A DNA stretch of 64,000 nucleotides from Apoda limacodes (lineage: Eukaryota; Arthropoda; Insecta; Lepidoptera; Limacodidae), in assembly GCA_946406115.1 (NCBI GenBank), contig OX291545.1:1178001-1242000 (forward strand). The letters run 5' to 3'. Shown here in pieces: positions 33,576 to 46,420 of this stretch. The number at the start of each line of letters is the position of its first letter. Position 1 is the stretch's first letter. A model generated the notes under the pieces. It did no database searches. It saw only the letters and a program-made list of their open reading frames with translations, and was not told the DNA's origin. The position numbers and the translations under genes were made by a program.

Positions 33576-34467
33576 AAATCGTTCAAAAAAGGCAAGAAGA
33601 ATTCTAATCTATTCGTGATAATGACCCTCGAAATAGCTTATAAACGTGGCCAGATCTGTCAATAATTTTATAGGTTGGTTGTAATCTCCCTTATTGAAAA
33701 ATAGGATCAAAATGTCATGTATCAGAATCAAGAGCAGAAGTAGCTCCAGGCCTCTGGACTTTTACCATATGAATAATAATGGAGTAAATTGCCTACAATG
33801 CCATTATTGCCGTATAAAAATAACATTTTGTACCAAGTCTGCCCCCCCTAGCCCAAAAGCTGGCTACGCCCTTGAAGAACAGTGTCAAAACCGCTCTCTG
33901 TAGTACACGCAGCTAGCGCTGTGTTTTATTGTGTGCGCCAGCTGTATTTGTGTATCACTACCTGCGCGCCGCTCGTCAGTGTTATTAACGATCTTGATTG
34001 ATCTATTTTTTTTATGTGTATGTTATAAAAGTTTTCCTTTTTTCCATCATATTAATTTAGGTCTGGTAGTTTCTACCGTAGGTTATTAGCGTAGGGAACA
34101 ATAAACTTCAAGGCATAATTTTTGATTTTTTTTTGTGTAAAAACAAACATTTTATCGTGACTCTCTCTTTTAAAAATATATGAAATCTAGACCAACTTCG
34201 GCTTTGGAACATGTTTTATTTGAACATTTGGCAGAACGATCTGGTTTTTGGGACGTTTTTGTGAAAAGTCACATTCTGCCTGTCTCTATCTATAAGTTCT
34301 ATACTTTTCTGTACTAATTAATATAATAAAGCTAAAGAGTTTGCATGTTTGTATTATTGTTAGAAATCAATAGCATAAATATAAATATAAAATATATATT
34401 TGTTCAATTGTTCAATTCAATTTGTTCAATTGTTGTTTGTATCTACTTATTTAAAATAAAGCTTGGT
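33576..34467. other. Non-coding
   Basis: No gene is seen. The stretch at 33900-33985 (CGCAGCTAGCGCTGTG, CTGCGCGCCGCTCG) is GC-richer and unexplained. Confidence 0.4.
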
Positions 34468-34646
34468 ACAGCGGCTCGGTTCCGTAAAAAGATTCCTAAT
34501 AATTCTCAATAGAAATAAGATATACATTGCGGTTTCGCGACAATCGATGAATTTCATACGTAATTTCAAATGCGCAATGTATATCTTATTTCTATGGATT
34601 TCAAACGAGAATTGTTAGCAATCTTTTTACGCAATCGAGCCGCAGT
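34468..34646. mobile_element. MITE with ~60-70-bp terminal inverted repeats
   Basis: The left end starts GCGGCTCGGTTCCGTAAAAAG at 34471, and the right end finishes with its near mirror, CTTTTTACGCAATCGAGCCGC, at 34643. The inner parts of the arms also pair (AGAAATAAGATATACATTGCG against its exact complement at about 34574-34594). Almost the whole 173-bp unit can fold into one stem. No target duplication is clear. Confidence 0.75.
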
Positions 34647-36289
34647 TTTTAACAAAAGATTACCATTTAATATTGCCTGTTGTCTCCAAAACCTAAAACA
34701 ACCCTTGCGGTAGCCAGCGGTGACCATTATTCAAATTAGCGCGAAAATTAAGGACGTTGTTGATTAAAAATTCGAGTAACAGGACGAAGGACGAAGCGAC
34801 CTCGACGCGGACTGGACGAATAAATTACGGAAATACTGTTTATGTATGAAGCTGAAAATGGTATTGAGCACCTTTTTATAATCGATTATGACATTTAGAA
34901 CGCAATGTAACAAATTATAAAATACTATATATTTATGCAAAAGTTTGGATCTCTGTTGTTTTATAGTCACATCATATATACTGAAAGGATTAGTGGGACA
35001 TTGACAGGCAGAAAGCGCAGGTTCCGGAAGCATGTATTACAAACTCGAACCATTAAAGCCTTTAAATAGCCTCTCGTTGGTAATTTTCTCCTTACCACCC
35101 TCAATACACAATGTACTATTAAGTAAAAATAATTATGATTTTAAAATAGTAATAGAAGTTTGGTTTTTTTTTTCAGAATGATTTAACAACACATACTTAC
35201 TTGGTCTTTATAAATTACCACCTAACTAAACCTTATTTTCATGTAAACAAATTCAATCACAAGATTCTGTCACAATCGCTTAATATTACCTACCAAAAAT
35301 TCATTTGCGGCGAATAACAAACACATAAATAAGATACCACATTAATAAACAATTCAAATTATCCTTTTAAATACAATATTTCAATAAAATCGATGTATTA
35401 TCAGAACTTATTTACACAGAGTACGTATAAAAGATTCAATATTTGTCAATCATTGTTGTCTATGGATCTTAGAGATAGAAGAGCGTACGAATAAAATAGA
35501 ATGATTTTCGATTTTGAATATTTCGTTACCGTATGAGTAATACCTTTAGGTCTAACAATAGTTCTAAGACTACTACGTTGCATTCTGGGATAGATTTGGA
35601 TAACTTAAGCTCGGAATTCTTTTATATTGCTACAGTTGCTTTATTGGTAATAACAATTTTGGTGTGAGCAAGAAAGCATGAAAGTGAAAATGCTGACAAT
35701 AATGTGTTACTTATTTATTGTATCGGGGAAAGAGGAGTACTTCGTTATAACAGGAATTACAATATTAAATTTACGAAGTGATAAGATTTTTGAAGAATAG
35801 GCAGTAAGTTGTTACAAGAAGAGGATCGCAAGATGTTTGCCACCTTGGTATAAAAAAGATACAACCATAAGAATAACTAATAAATAAAAACAAATATAGC
35901 GTGCATAATGCAAATAAGAGTATGTATTTTGTCGGGTATTCAAGTGTATTATTTTAAAACACGTTATAGACTGATAAAGTTTTTGGGCTAATTTCCGTTT
36001 AAACAGTTTACTTACGTACACAGTATTAACGTAAGAATACTTATTATTCAGGATCTTGAGGTGTTTATTTTGAAGTCAAAAATGTATGTGTGCCTATGTA
36101 TATGACGATATTTGACGCTTAACATGGTGCGCCCCCCATGCCACATTAAAACTACAAAAAAAAAAGTTTTACATGTTTGACTTTGTTTTTGGTAGCTTAC
36201 TAACTTACTTTTATTACCTGATAAGTGTTTCGGTACAAATTGTATACTCTTTAGCTAATTATCAAAGTACTGTATTAATACTTTAAATA
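34647..36289. other. Non-coding, AT-rich
   Basis: No gene is supported. 35035-35115 shares CAAACTCGA and AATAGCCTCTCGTTGGTAAT with 9810-9915, so both are fragments of one unknown repeat. Confidence 0.4.
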
Positions 36290-36383
36290 GAACTTCTTGC
36301 CAGCTCTTTTTGGCAGAAATTAACATTGTTTACATTGTATTGACGATTCAAAAGTGTTCTTAGAAACCTTTTGAATAAATATT
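36290..36383 (+). mobile_element. LINE-B 3'-end fragment
   Basis: The sequence GAACTTCTTGCCAGCTCTTT, GGCAGAAAT and TTGACGATTCAAAAGTG, then TTTTGAATAAAT, matches the 3' UTR of the nested LINE-B, with an internal gap. Confidence 0.65.
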
Positions 36384-38439
36384 GTTTAATTTATTGTACA
36401 GTTCATAATAATTTTATAAATAGTCACTTGGGAAAAGATCAGAGAATTTTTTGGGAAGATACAATTTGGGGAAATGTACAATTCGAGCGCGTAAAGTCTA
36501 TTCAATGTAGTGTCCAAAAAATAGTCAGAGTAATTAAAAGCCCCCTATGCAATGAAAAAAACCAAAATTAGAATATTTATGGTTATGGTTAGAGTGTACA
36601 ATTGGGGGTGATGAAAAAAGATATTTTTTTTTCGAATTTTTGTATGAAAATTTGTGGTGTCTTCATAACCATATGCTTTGATGATGGGAATCGATAAAGT
36701 ACATCGTTGGCAGCTACGTTTGAATGGAGCACTTTCCTCTGTGATCCCTCTTCTGACCTTTGGGAGCTTTAAAATTTTTTTTAAAAGGGGGTTGTCCCTA
36801 TGACAATAATAATATTAATGAAGTACTTCGTTAACAGACTGTAGTACAATTTTGAATTTATAAATTACATGATGCCTAAAACAATAAAGCGCTTTTTAAT
36901 ATTTATAAAGACGAAAACGACTTATCATTATATTGCGTCAGCGTATTTAAACATATTTTTGTTAAACTACCAAGCTGCTTTGTAGAACGACCTATAATTT
37001 TAACTCTATTGCTATTAACAATATTCAAATGGTTATTACAACTAATTTTATGCCAAAATTAATAAAGAATCTTAGTGAACCAATCAATCATTTTATTGTA
37101 TTGCTGTAATAATCGTATTATTTAACTTTTTTGCAAAGATATTTTGGTTAATAAAGTGATTTATTAAAGATTTTTTTTAGTGTACCACGAGGGACCCACG
37201 GTCAGCCACGAAGGCCCAGTCAGGGTAGGTGGATTGCACTTAGCATTTTTTCATTACGAGGTTTCCTTTATTGGAACAATGTCAATTTTCCACGAGACAC
37301 AATTAAGAACATCTTCGCGGCTGCTTTTATAACATTTTCACTAAGCCCACTTTAAATGCTTAGTCAAGAGTATGAAGGCATATATGCCTTGAATGTGGTA
37401 ATTTCTAGACGAGTGATGTTCTTAAATCTGAGTTTAGAATGGTAATCATACTAATATTACAAAAAGGAAAGATTTGTTTGTTTGTATTTCATAACTTATT
37501 AAGAGCTAAACGTATTGATTTGAAATATCCATGTACACGTACAGTAGGTATGTGCAGATTATATTTAGCTATATATTATATTTGTCTTCAATTTAAATTT
37601 TTAAAAGATACACAATTGTAATAAACTACGACAATATAAAATTTAGGAAATAATTTTAGAGTTCAATCACCGAATAAGTAACTTTAAAATTAATAATTTT
37701 AAATTTTAAAACTATTGCGCTTTAAACACTTTTGTATTGTATTTTTTACATGAACATGCAAAGGACTAGCTTTCAGATTGGTGCCATTTGAATTTGGTAA
37801 GGATCCGACCTTCTCTTGGCCTAAGTTAGGTTAGAAAAAGTGTTTAGGTTTTATAATTTCTATTTATAATAAGTATATATAAAAAACTTATATATATTTA
37901 TATTTACTGTTAAAATTATAACCCTCCGTTGTATCTAGTTGGGAAAAATGAAAGTCGCGGCGGGCAAAAAAATGGATGAGCTTGTTAAACAAATTATTGT
38001 GTTTTGTCAGCCAACAGATTAAATTTTTAGTAAAATGTATTTTTAAATTTTCAAAAACAAGATTTTCAAATTAAAAAAAAAAAACAAATGAACGAATATA
38101 TTTAGAGATTTGATGTCAAAGTAAAAAAAGTTGTGCTGATGCTCCAAATACTGGTAGCATAATCACATAGCTGAATTGTGTTCTTACTGTAGAGACTCAT
38201 TTATTATTTTTCAGAAGTCACATGATTAAAAGTTAAATGTTTTTTATTTAAAAAAAATACCGAAGATTAATAAAATACTCACGCTTATTTAAATATATTT
38301 CATATGCAAGTCCTAAATACATACATCCCTAGGTGCTGTGCTACAGAAGGGCCAAAAGTACCACCGAATGGATTGTGTAAAACCTACACTAGGTGCGATA
38401 AGCGCGGGATTAAAAAGATGTCGGTGCCACCGGTGCAGT
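36384..38439. other. Non-coding, AT-rich
   Basis: Short frames such as 36371-36571 and 37439-37621 have AT-driven composition and no domain. Nothing else was recognised. Confidence 0.4.
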
Positions 38440-38760
38440 CTCGGTGGTGGCTTAGTGATTTTAGTGTCTGCCGCGTGTTTTAAGGGACGAAGGTTTATAA
38501 GCCCAGCCCAGTATGTAAAAATGAGTCTTTTTATGTTTTTCTCAAATAAACATTATTTTTTTACATTACTGCTTTGCAGGCTTTTCGTTGAAGGAAATAT
38601 TTTGAGGAAACCAGAAAGACGTACGTGAAGTACTGGGTCTGCGTAATGAATTATGGTCAAAAAGCCGTCGCTCAAGGTCAGGGTAGGCCGTGTCCCAACA
38701 GTGGGGACGTATGAGGCTTCGTGAAAGCGCGAAGAAGTGACGATCTTCTTAAAAAACTGC
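38440..38760 (+). mobile_element. tRNA-derived SINE (SINE-2), copy 1
   Basis: A tRNA-like head (CGGTGGTGGCTTAGTGATTT as the A-box side, GTTTATAAGCCC as a weak B-box) precedes a body with GGCTTTTCGTTGAAGGAAAT, TGAGGAAACC, AAGACGTACGTGAAGT, and GGTAGGCCGTGTCCCAACAG, ending GGGGACGTATGAGGCT. Copies 2 (50215) and 3 (59035) share the body. I know a GGTGAAGGAAAACATCGTGAGGAAACC-like core from lepidopteran SINEs. Confidence 0.75.
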
Positions 38761-39050
38761 AGTCTTTCGCCACACCCAAGTTTTATTTTATTTTCAATCC
38801 TTCTGTTTAATTCTGTTTTGTTTGAAACTTGTCCTTTGTAACTAAATTAATTAAGACAGCGTCTTCGTTCGTTAACGAGTAACTAAAAGTAAATACTAAC
38901 AGAAGAAATTCTTCGTCGTAAAGTTTTGTTCAGTTTGTAAACTTCTCACTTTGTTGAGTTGAGCCTGTAACTGCAAGTCTGAATAAATAATGTCAATAAC
39001 TTAACATGATTGCCTTTCTATCATTGGACAATCATCTACAAAAGACGGTT
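38761..39050. other. Non-coding
   Basis: This is a short AT-rich spacer between two SINEs. Confidence 0.4.
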
Positions 39051-39220
39051 CAAACACGACTCCGTGGCTCAATTGGTAGTAGTGAATGCCTGCGGATACG
39101 AGGGGCATGGGTTCGATCACCGCACAGAACAGATGAGTCTTGAATTTTATATGTACAAAAAGTATGATGTACTAAGTATTTTTATCCGTTGTCCCATATC
39201 CACAGTACAAGTAAAAGCCT
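39051..39220 (+). mobile_element. tRNA-derived SINE (SINE-1-like)
   Basis: The head CGACTCCGTGGCTCAATTGGTAG and the B-box ATGGGTTCGATCACCGCAC (39108-39126) resemble the 16835 copy. The tail (TGTACAAAAAGTATG, CCACAGTACAAG) differs, so it is a related subfamily. Confidence 0.7.
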
Positions 39221-40841
39221 TGCGTAATGTCCAAGAACATTTGTTTAATTAATATTTTGAAGATGTCTTGAATGATAAATAAATAAAACATTAATAAAAC
39301 AAGATCGCAACTTTCTTAAAACACAAAATCTAAAATCTTATAGTGAAGTGTATTTTACAGTACCTGGTGGACCGAGCTTTGATCGTTTTTTTTACAACGC
39401 CATCTATTGTCAAGTAGCTTTAGTGTTGCTGTGTCGGTAAAAATAATAGTATTACTACTCGCTAATAGATGTCAGGAAGAGTCAAATTTTTCAGTTTATC
39501 ATTGCCTGAAAACACGAATAAAACGACGTTTTCTAAAAATGAAAGCTAGATCTAGCTAGATCGATAGATGCACACTAAATTTCATGAAAATTGTTGGAGC
39601 CGTTTCCTAGATTCAGATTATATACATAAAAATAATAATTGCTCGTTTAAAGGTGGAAGATATTAAGTGCGTTTTGTTCACTGCTTCAATGTGTTTGATT
39701 TCATAATCCAGCCAAGTTAAAAAGACATGAATTCTGTATGGCACACTTCCAATCTTGGCTCATTCACTGTAGTTGGAATATTGACATTAAGCGCATAATG
39801 TACATTATGTCGGTGAACAACACGCTACTTTTATATCTTTAGATTTTATTTTATTTTTGCGTGGTAAGAAGATACAGAAATGATTTATTTACCTACTAGT
39901 AAATATCTCTGTAAATTTGACTAATACCTAACATTTATAAAACAAAATCTTCATTTCACAGACTTATTTTTAAGCTTCTTTTATTCCTAACGTAATTCAT
40001 TCTATTACCAGATTTTTTTCTGAATTTTATGTATTAAGAGATTGTCTTCGTCTAAAGATTTTCAGCTTTATTTATTGCAATTTGTTTCTCAAATCAGTCT
40101 TTGTAATAGCATCAGAGTAGTCTCTTTTCTAAGGGCCAACGAACGATACCAATTTATTTTCCTTTACCGTTTTACCTTTTTATCGACCGTCATCTGGATT
40201 TGGATGAAAAATAGTTTTTTTGATTTATTTGATGTATTTAATTTCATCATGGAAATCTGATTTTTCAGCGATGTGAGGATTATATAGCAATGTTAGCATA
40301 CGTTCAAAATTGGATGCCATTTAGGTATATATACGAGCAGTTATTAGGATCTCCATCTGCTGATTCAGATATTAGGTTACTGTGTTGCAACCAGATACTT
40401 TCTTGTTCTTCAGCGGGCGTTCTACAATGGCTAAACCGAGACTGTTGACAAAACGAGTTATGTATATTTTGAAATTATTTTGTCGAATATATTTTCAATT
40501 TTACATCAACATAATTTTTTCGAAGGACCGAGTTAGGTCAATAATAAAGGGTTTATTATACTAATTTGCGCCTAAAAATATAACCTGTTTAGGTAAATAG
40601 AAGTAATTTGATGTAATAGTAACACTTGTAAGTACATAAATGTTAATAAAATTACCGCTGACAACGGACAATGTAATGTCGGCGGTATAATATCTTTTAT
40701 TTGAGCCTTAATTATAACATTGCTACTACACAAATAACTGCGGTGTCATACCTAAAACGCATTTGCACGTTAGAAAATGTCTATTTATCGATAAATTTAT
40801 TTATAACCTTGAAAGAAGATACTTCAAACACACGTTGGCAC
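39221..40841. other. Non-coding, AT-rich
   Basis: At 39360-39460, a GGACCGAGCTTTGATCG and CAACGCCATCTATTGTCAAG scrap is shared with 6470 and 6963. No gene is seen. Confidence 0.45.
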
Positions 40842-41851
40842 TATGTGTATGTCGTAGGATAATCGAAAAAAACGGATTATTGCGAAAATCCTAGGACGTT
40901 TGCAAACGATCGGATCATTGGAAAATAACAATGAGTTTCGTAATATTCCTAGCTATTTTTAGGATTAGGTATTGCAAAAAATGATTTTGTTTTAGGATTA
41001 TCGCGAATAACTACTCTCGTTTCGTAAATTGTGAGCGCTGAGTGCTTGGTATAAACGTTATTAACTAACAGAAGTGCCTATTAGCTAATGACTACATTCC
41101 TGATTTATGATCGACTTTTTTTCTTCTGTTTAGTGTTTATTTAACGTTATTTAATTAAATTAAAACTGACTTTTAATGTAAACATATGTGATTGTTGTTT
41201 GCTCCCACTACAGGAGTACAGGCTTTTCTTCAGGAGGCTTAGGCAGGCCATAGTCTACCGCACTGGTCCAATGCTAATTGGCGAACGCTATCGAGTGGTA
41301 GCCTGACTTTCAGAGTTTTTTGCTCCGCCAATAATGTCTGTGACTTAGCTTAACTACTGCTCTTAAATGAAAACAGCAAGGACCGAGAGTTAAACGTATG
41401 CCCTCCAAAACACGGCAGAGCTTAAAAAATATGCTACTAGGCGCTCACCCAACTCAACTTTTCTGTTTCCGACGATGTTTAGCTTCGAATGTTGTTTCTG
41501 AAAGATGAATTTTACTGGGCAACGACTTTTTGATAGATAGAAGTTTTCAATTTTATGATAATATTTTGTTGCCACGTCCTCAATTTTCTTACTTTATAGT
41601 TCATTACGAAAAGCCATCTAGGTAGTGATCAATCACTAAGAAGATGTTTAAATCGTACCTTTTCCCACCCAATCACCGCTCAAATTTTGATTTATTCTAA
41701 AGCAAACTCGATTGTTAGCAATAATTCTAATTATAGCTCGGAGGATAGCAAAATTCATTTTTATTGTTCAATCATCTGGTCGTTTGCAAACATCCTAGGA
41801 TTTTTGCAATATTCCTATTTTTTTTTTCGATTATCCTACGACATACACATA
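40842..41851. mobile_element. ~1-kb element with ~80-bp terminal inverted repeats
   Basis: The left end reads TATGTGTATGTCGTAGGATAA at 40842 and continues through AAAATCCTAGGACGTTTGCAAACGA. The right end is its mirror, ending CGTTTGCAAAC ... TTATCCTACGACATACACATA at 41851. TA at both outer edges would fit a TA target duplication. The interior has no transposase frame. It is an unclassified non-autonomous DNA transposon. Confidence 0.7.
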
Positions 41852-43145
41852 CCATTCTCGATAAACTATAATTATATTATAATTATAGAAAAAATATATT
41901 TCTAAATTATTTATTATCTTAACGAGTATTCTGCAGTAAAGAAGAGAAAAATTATTATGTAATGCGTCATTGAAATATAATTTGAAGGTAACATTGGCGG
42001 TATGTATGCAATATGGTGTCTCTATGTCGTACGCTACGTTTATTTCAAATCCCAAATGTCGGCCTGCGGCTGAGACAAGGGAGATGACAGCTATTTAATA
42101 ATTTATTAGAATCCTAAGTTAGGGGTCTTAAAGTTTATATTTGTAAGGCGTTCCATACCCGTTAATTGAATGACCAAAGTTCGGCCGCCTTAAATGTTAG
42201 TTATACTATTTTATTAGACTATGAAAATCACGGCCGACATTAGGCTAGTCTTAAAACGTAAGCTCGGCCAAATTTACCTATGAGAAGACAAAAGAGATAG
42301 GCTGTTCAAAATACTAAATAAGTCTATTTATGTAACTGTGTGTTCAAAATTATTTGCTTAAATACACAATGCAGTTTGCCACATTTATAATTTCTTTTTT
42401 AATAATAGTATAGAAATTTTAAAATTTTTATTATATTTTATTTATTATTAGTCAATTTCAGTTTTTAAATGAAAATAATAAGAATACCATTATAACCTAA
42501 TATAATTTCTATTTTAATACAACTTTGAATTTTAAATAACAATGACTGATTAATGCCTTCTTTTGTTTACGATTTAGAACATTATTTACTGGCCGATATT
42601 ACGGTTAAAAGGAAGCTGTATTATGGAAATTTGACCTAAAAACATTTAAACGCTTATTATTCTTAATAACGTAAGACTTTAATAATCACTAATAACATAA
42701 AATTTAAATATCAAACATCCTGACAGTGCGATGTCATTGGTAAATATCTCCAAGGTTCAGGTGTGGTTAAGACTGAAAGTTGCGTTTTACGTTAAGGGGC
42801 CGACATTTGGCTGTTTTACCCTATTCCATTTAAAAAAATACTACAAATATTGGTTACTAGACTTTGCCAGCGGCTCCGCCCGCCCTTATGCCGGTTATCG
42901 GCATGGAAGTCTTTAATTAACTCCAATTAATTAATAAATTATGGGTCATACCAATGAATTGCTATAGCATGCTATAGGTGCAGCAATAGGACTATTCCAG
43001 GACCTAACCTATATGTATGCCAAGTTTTATCCCGATACATCCAGTGGTTGAAGCGTGATTGAGTAACAAACATCCATCCAGACATACAAACTTTTAGATT
43101 TATAATATTAGTAGGATGAATTAGAACCTTTATAGATTATTTTTT
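41852..43145. other. Non-coding, AT-rich
   Basis: A fragment of the dispersed family (GCCAGCGGCTCCGCCCGC at 42867 to TTTATAATATTAGTAGGATG at 43099) closes this stretch. No gene is seen. Confidence 0.5.
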
Positions 43146-43307
43146 CATTAGATTTTTGAAGGGTCGCGAGCAACGCGCGAGTGATTCTTCTGGTGTTACA
43201 AGCGTCTATAGGCTACGGTGACCGCTTACCATTAGGCGGACTGTAAGGTTGTTTGCCAATTTTTAATATTTAATTTATTTTTAAATATTAAAAAAAAAAA
43301 AAAAAAA
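43146..43307 (+). mobile_element. LINE-A 3'-end fragment with A tail
   Basis: It covers the last codons of the RT frame (ATTAGATTTTTGAAGGGTCG, CGCGAGTGATTCTTCTGGTG) and the TGACCGCTTACCATTAGGCGG 3' UTR, and ends in an 18-base A run at 43290-43307. Confidence 0.85.
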
Positions 43308-45269
43308 TTCTTGTTACTTAAGAATAATTGAAAATCTCTTTCTTGACTTTCAATCTTAGTGACACATTTTTCACAGTAGACATTGTAGGTACCTACAATT
43401 ATTTTGAAAAATTTGAAAAATAATTTTACAATTGAGGTGTTGCCGTTGAAATCTTACATCGATAACCGAATTCAGGGCGGGTGGAACCGCAAGCAAATTT
43501 GGCTTGGAGATGGTTTGAGTCCCTTCTTCGGAACTATACATAAAACATAGGTATTTTATTTCTTTACGTGAGGTGCTGCCGTTGAAATCCTACTCCGATA
43601 ACGCGGGCAAAATCTAGTATTATATAAGTGTAACTTACTCACGATCTGTGAAATCGAGGGACAATAACTTGCAAATCAAAAGGTAACACTTTTGATTACA
43701 GTTACGAACCATTGTTTTGCACGCTCTAGGCAGTGCTCTTTTTAGGTATTATTACACTAAATAGTTAAGAGTCAAAAAAATCTAATTAACTTGCTGCGCA
43801 ACGAAACATGCAGCAGTGATATTTTCGTAATTGTTTCTTTAGGTACCTACCTACTTACGTCGAACGCAATAAAAGTTAAGATTCGCTCACGGCGGCTCGC
43901 GAGTAGTTGCGACTGATTTTGCTACCTCTCCTCCCCCGTCTCAAGCCCCCCGCGTTTGCCACACGAGCCAGCAACATGGCAACATTCGCGTTTTACAAAT
44001 TTGAGTAATATTTTTGTGTTTCGAATTTTACTGTTTATTCATTTAATTAAGTAAGAATGACAGTAAATTTAGGAAATTGATTATATTATCTAGGTCTGTG
44101 GTTCTTTAAAAGTTTTCGAAAACTTTTTTGTTATAGTGTATATTACGCACGAAGTTGCACCTGTTTTGACCATGAATTCTAAGTTTTTGCACTCTAATAA
44201 TTTTAGAACTATACAATTTAACGTAAAACTGAAAAACCACAGATAGGTATTAGTTGTCTGGTCTTGTTGAAAAAAAGGTTAACCTTGAGTTTAAGTGATT
44301 GATATGCATTATAGAAGGAAAATGCTATTGTATGGAGCGCGCTGCGAATCCGATACTCCTAACTATACGAAATTCGAAATAGGACAAAGTCCTTAGATAA
44401 ATGCAAATACCTAACGTAATAAGGCTGATTGCGGTTGTTTCTATTTTTATAATCGCAAATACATAAAAAGTGCCGAAAATCCAGGCAAGCGTAGCCGCGA
44501 GCAACAGTTAGTGAATTCTTTTTACTTCACGTACTTTTGACAAAGATAAAAGTTTTTACACAACTATATTTAAACTTTACGATAAATGAATTCTTGTGTT
44601 AGTACTTACTCATTAAAGAAAGATGTTACAGTAATTAAATTACTAACAAAGAACTGCAGTTTCAAACGAAAACTTAATTTATAAAAGTTAAAACAAAATT
44701 TACTTACTTTAAGTAATGTACTAAGAAAAGTGTGTACAGGAGTAGAGAGCAGTCAACGACTGTCTACGCCTCGCTTGTCTACGGTTTACGTTATTGGCGA
44801 TTCATCAAAGCTGAAAGTTTTTACGCCCTTCATTAAGTTTTTGCAACAATTATATATTACGGAATGTTTGAACTGAAAGGGATAAAGTTTATACTAGAGC
44901 TTTATTATGATATGAGGTAGAAAATAATTGCTAGGCTATGATTTTCATAGGGATATACAAAATGACTGCTGAGTAATTAGGAAAGATATTAATGTTTTTT
45001 ATTCTTACCTGAATTAAAATCATGATGAGATGGTTCAACTGTTTTGAAAATCTATTTACTTATTAAACTTAAATTGTTTATTTGGAAGTTAAATATGATA
45101 ATGACTTAGTTGTGTAATATATAAGTATCAAGGCTAAAATATATGTTTTTGAAATTTCGCATTGTGTTTGAATTCAAACCATCAAAATCAAATTCAGTTC
45201 CCGTCGGTCTTTAGGCGGTCACCACACATTGCATTTTCCAAATCGCAGTCCCTCCATAGAACTTTTCAT
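43308..45269. other. Non-coding, with a GC-richer island
   Basis: No gene is supported. 43430-43625 has fragments of the dispersed family (ATCGATAACCGAATTCAGGG). 43860-43990 is GC-rich and complex (ACGGCGGCTCGCGAGTAGTTG, CCTCCCCCGTC), with no match elsewhere in the window. Confidence 0.4.
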
Positions 45270-45345
45270 TTATACCACTAAGGTGGTAAACAAGCTTACC
45301 GTCCGCTTGATGCTAAGCGGTCACTGTGGCTTATCCTCATCGTTT
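45270..45345 (-). mobile_element. LINE-A 3'-end fragment, minus orientation
   Basis: TATACCACTAAGGTGGTAAAC and GTCCGCTTGATGCTAAGCGG are the reverse complement of the LINE-A 3' UTR seen at 1185-1233. Confidence 0.75.
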
Positions 45346-45470
45346 ATGTTATGTGGCCTGCCCATTGCCACTTCGGCTTAGAAATACGATGTCCGTTAAA
45401 GCGAGAATCCATTGCGGCGCACGCAGAGGCTGCTCACGTGTAGGTACTCAGGTTAGCTCAGTATGAAAAT

Positions 45471-45819
45471 GTAGGCGGTATTACCTACTGCGGCGCACAG
45501 GCACGCTACACACAAATATGTAGGCGGTATTACCTACTGCGGCGCACAGGCACGCTACACACAAATATGTAGGTGGTATTACCTACTGCGGCGCACAGGC
45601 ACGCTACACACAAATATGCAGGCGGTATTACCTACTGCGGCGCACAGGCACGCTACACACAAATATGTAGGCGGTATTACCTACTGCGGCGCACAGGCAC
45701 GCTACACACAAATATGTAGGCGGTATTACCTACTGCGACGCACAGGCACGCTACACACAAATATGTAGGCGGTATTACCTACTGCGGCGCACGGGCACGC
45801 TACACACAAATATGTAGGC
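45471..45819. repeat. Minisatellite, seven exact-length 49-bp units
   Basis: Units start at 45471, 45520, 45569, 45618, 45667, 45716 and 45765, with a partial eighth at 45814. Each begins GTAGGCGGTATTACCTAC and continues with a TGCGGCGCACAGGCACG core and CTACACACAAATAT. Units differ by about one substitution each (for example GTAGGT in unit 3, GCAGGC in unit 4, TGCGACG in unit 6, CACGGG in unit 7). The GTAGG/CCTAC ends of the first 18 bases can pair. Confidence 0.97.
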
Positions 45820-45976
45820 TCAATGAAGTCACCAACCGAACTTCACCTACTTGGATGCGTCGACCTCATAGCTCTGTGATGTAGCTCAAAAAGGCGCGCT
45901 CTGTGTTATGCAGAGCACGGGGCAGTGGCGGATTAAGCAAGTCCAGGGCCTGCAGAATGTGAAGACAAAAAATGAA

Positions 45977-46420
45977 GATCTTGAGATCTATAATTTCTAT
46001 GAAAAATCTTCTAGCCTAAGATCAATAGTTTCGGGGATATATCTCATTAAAGTTTGACAGCTGTCATAAGATATGAAGATCAAAATGAGATATATCACTT
46101 TTGTTAAGAAACTCCTATTCTACGATTAATAGTTACGGCGGCCATATCGCTGTAGATCTTGAGATCTATAATTTCTGTAAAAAAACATCTAGCCTACGGT
46201 CAATAGTTTCGGAGATATATCTCATTATAATTTGACAGCTGTCATACGAAATGAAGATCTTGATGAGATATATCATTTGTGTAAGGAAAATACTACAGCT
46301 GTGAAACTATAAAGGACTATATCTCTGTAACTATTGTTCGTTTATTGATAGTTTAATTATAGAAATAATAGATCTCAAGATATTTATTTCGGTTAGTTGT
46401 CAAACTCGACCAGACTTTTT
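45977..46420 (-). repeat. Tandem array A of a ~100-bp unit with GACAGCTGTC palindrome
   Basis: Units start near CTAGCCTA at 46011 and 46189, with partial units between and after. Each carries TTTGACAGCTGTCAT, GAAGATC(TTGA)TGAGATATATCA and a CAATAGTT(A/T)CGGAGAT block. The array is the reverse complement of the array at 49180. After about 46295 it continues in the opposite orientation (CAGCTGTGAAACTATAAAGG), so it also folds on itself. Confidence 0.75.

Noticed and set aside
39051..39130. tRNA gene
   Set aside because: Same reasoning: the head is tRNA-like but degenerate and continues into a SINE tail.
45471..45819. CRISPR-like regular repeats
   Set aside because: The whole 49-bp unit repeats with no unique spacers, and the genome is an insect's. 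It is a minisatellite.
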